The translations under genes were made by a program, and so were the position numbers. The notes under the pieces were generated by a model that was given only the letters and a program-made list of their open reading frames with translations, did not search any database and was not told the DNA's origin. A DNA stretch of 6,981 nucleotides, taken from NCBI GenBank assembly GCA_900550595.1, contig URTB01000073.1:1-6981 (forward strand). The letters are read 5' to 3'. Positions 6,837 through 6,981 of this stretch are shown piece after piece (positions within the stretch are counted from its first letter, which is position 1; every line of letters begins with the position of its first letter). The DNA comes from an uncultured Collinsella sp. Lineage in GTDB: Bacteria; Actinomycetota; Coriobacteriia; Coriobacteriales; Coriobacteriaceae.

Positions 6837-6981
6837 GTGGTAAAGATGAAGGATGTCGCCGAGTTGGCGGGCGTTTCGAGTGCCGCCGTCTCGCGTTACC
6901 TCAACGGTGGGTACATATCGGCGGACAAGGCCGAGCGCATTAAGCAGGCGATTGAGCTGACCGGATACGTGCGGTCCAGCC
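6837..6981 (+). CDS. LacI-family transcriptional regulator, N-terminal part, truncated by the window end
   Basis: The first 48 codons form a classic LacI helix-turn-helix headpiece: KDVAELAGVSSAAVSRYLNG (residues 5-24), then ISADKAERIKQAIELTGYV, the third helix and the start of the hinge. The effector-binding domain lies outside the window, so the sugar cannot be inferred. GTG at 6837 is chosen because AGGGG lies 8 bases upstream. ATG codons at 6801, 6819 and 6846 share the frame: 6801 would precede the predicted transcription start, and 6846 would leave 17 bases from the ribosome site. The operator at 6805-6818 suggests it represses its own transcription. Confidence 0.9.
   Translation, partial: MVKMKDVAELAGVSSAAVSRYLNGGYISADKAERIKQAIELTGYVRSS

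Overview
The window looks like chromosomal DNA of a high-GC anaerobic actinobacterium. The best guess is a gut member of the Coriobacteriia, such as Collinsella. The reasons are the GC-rich third codon positions, the clean Shine-Dalgarno sites, and the anaerobic three-gene FAD/iron-sulfur oxidoreductase set. The genus is inferred from style and gene content; no marker gene proves it.

Layout. Positions 1-107 may hold the 3' tail of a plus-strand gene whose body lies outside the window. Positions 3337-108 (minus strand) hold a tight three-gene operon: a GlpA-like FAD dehydrogenase with a C-terminal BFD-type [2Fe-2S] domain, an NAD/FAD-dependent oxidoreductase, and a small DUF1667 protein with a CxxCxxxC...C cysteine pattern. 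The gaps are 1 and 4 bases. Together they probably form an anaerobic glycerol-3-phosphate dehydrogenase that passes electrons from substrate FAD through Fe-S centres to a pyridine-nucleotide-linked flavoprotein. Two abutting palindromes lie just upstream of the first gene. Positions 3383-3506 hold nothing I can identify.

Positions 3507-4045 are the most unusual part: a strikingly regular, AT-richer non-coding array. A 15-bp core (GTTACAGATYNAGAY) alternates with its reverse complement, 14 cores in all, with a period of 80-81 bp. Every gap outside a core pair is exactly 27 bp; every gap inside is 23 or 24 bp. Several flanks extend the hairpins with different but mutually complementary sequence. 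It resembles a BIME/REPIN-type array, but I do not recognise this family.

Positions 4146-4577 (plus) encode a small membrane protein with two transmembrane helices and two zinc ribbons. A GC-rich foldable spacer and a hairpin follow. A good promoter (TTGTAT-16-TATAAT) then drives thrS, threonyl-tRNA synthetase, in a form lacking the N-terminal TGS domain. thrS ends at a textbook intrinsic terminator. The window closes with the first 48 codons of a LacI-family regulator, preceded by a perfect match to the LacI/cre operator consensus, which suggests autoregulation.

The genes do not form one pathway. They are four transcription units: electron transfer and probable glycerol-phosphate oxidation (leftward), a membrane zinc-ribbon protein, a translation enzyme, and a sugar-type regulator (all rightward). 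The repeat array sits in the divergent gap between the first two.
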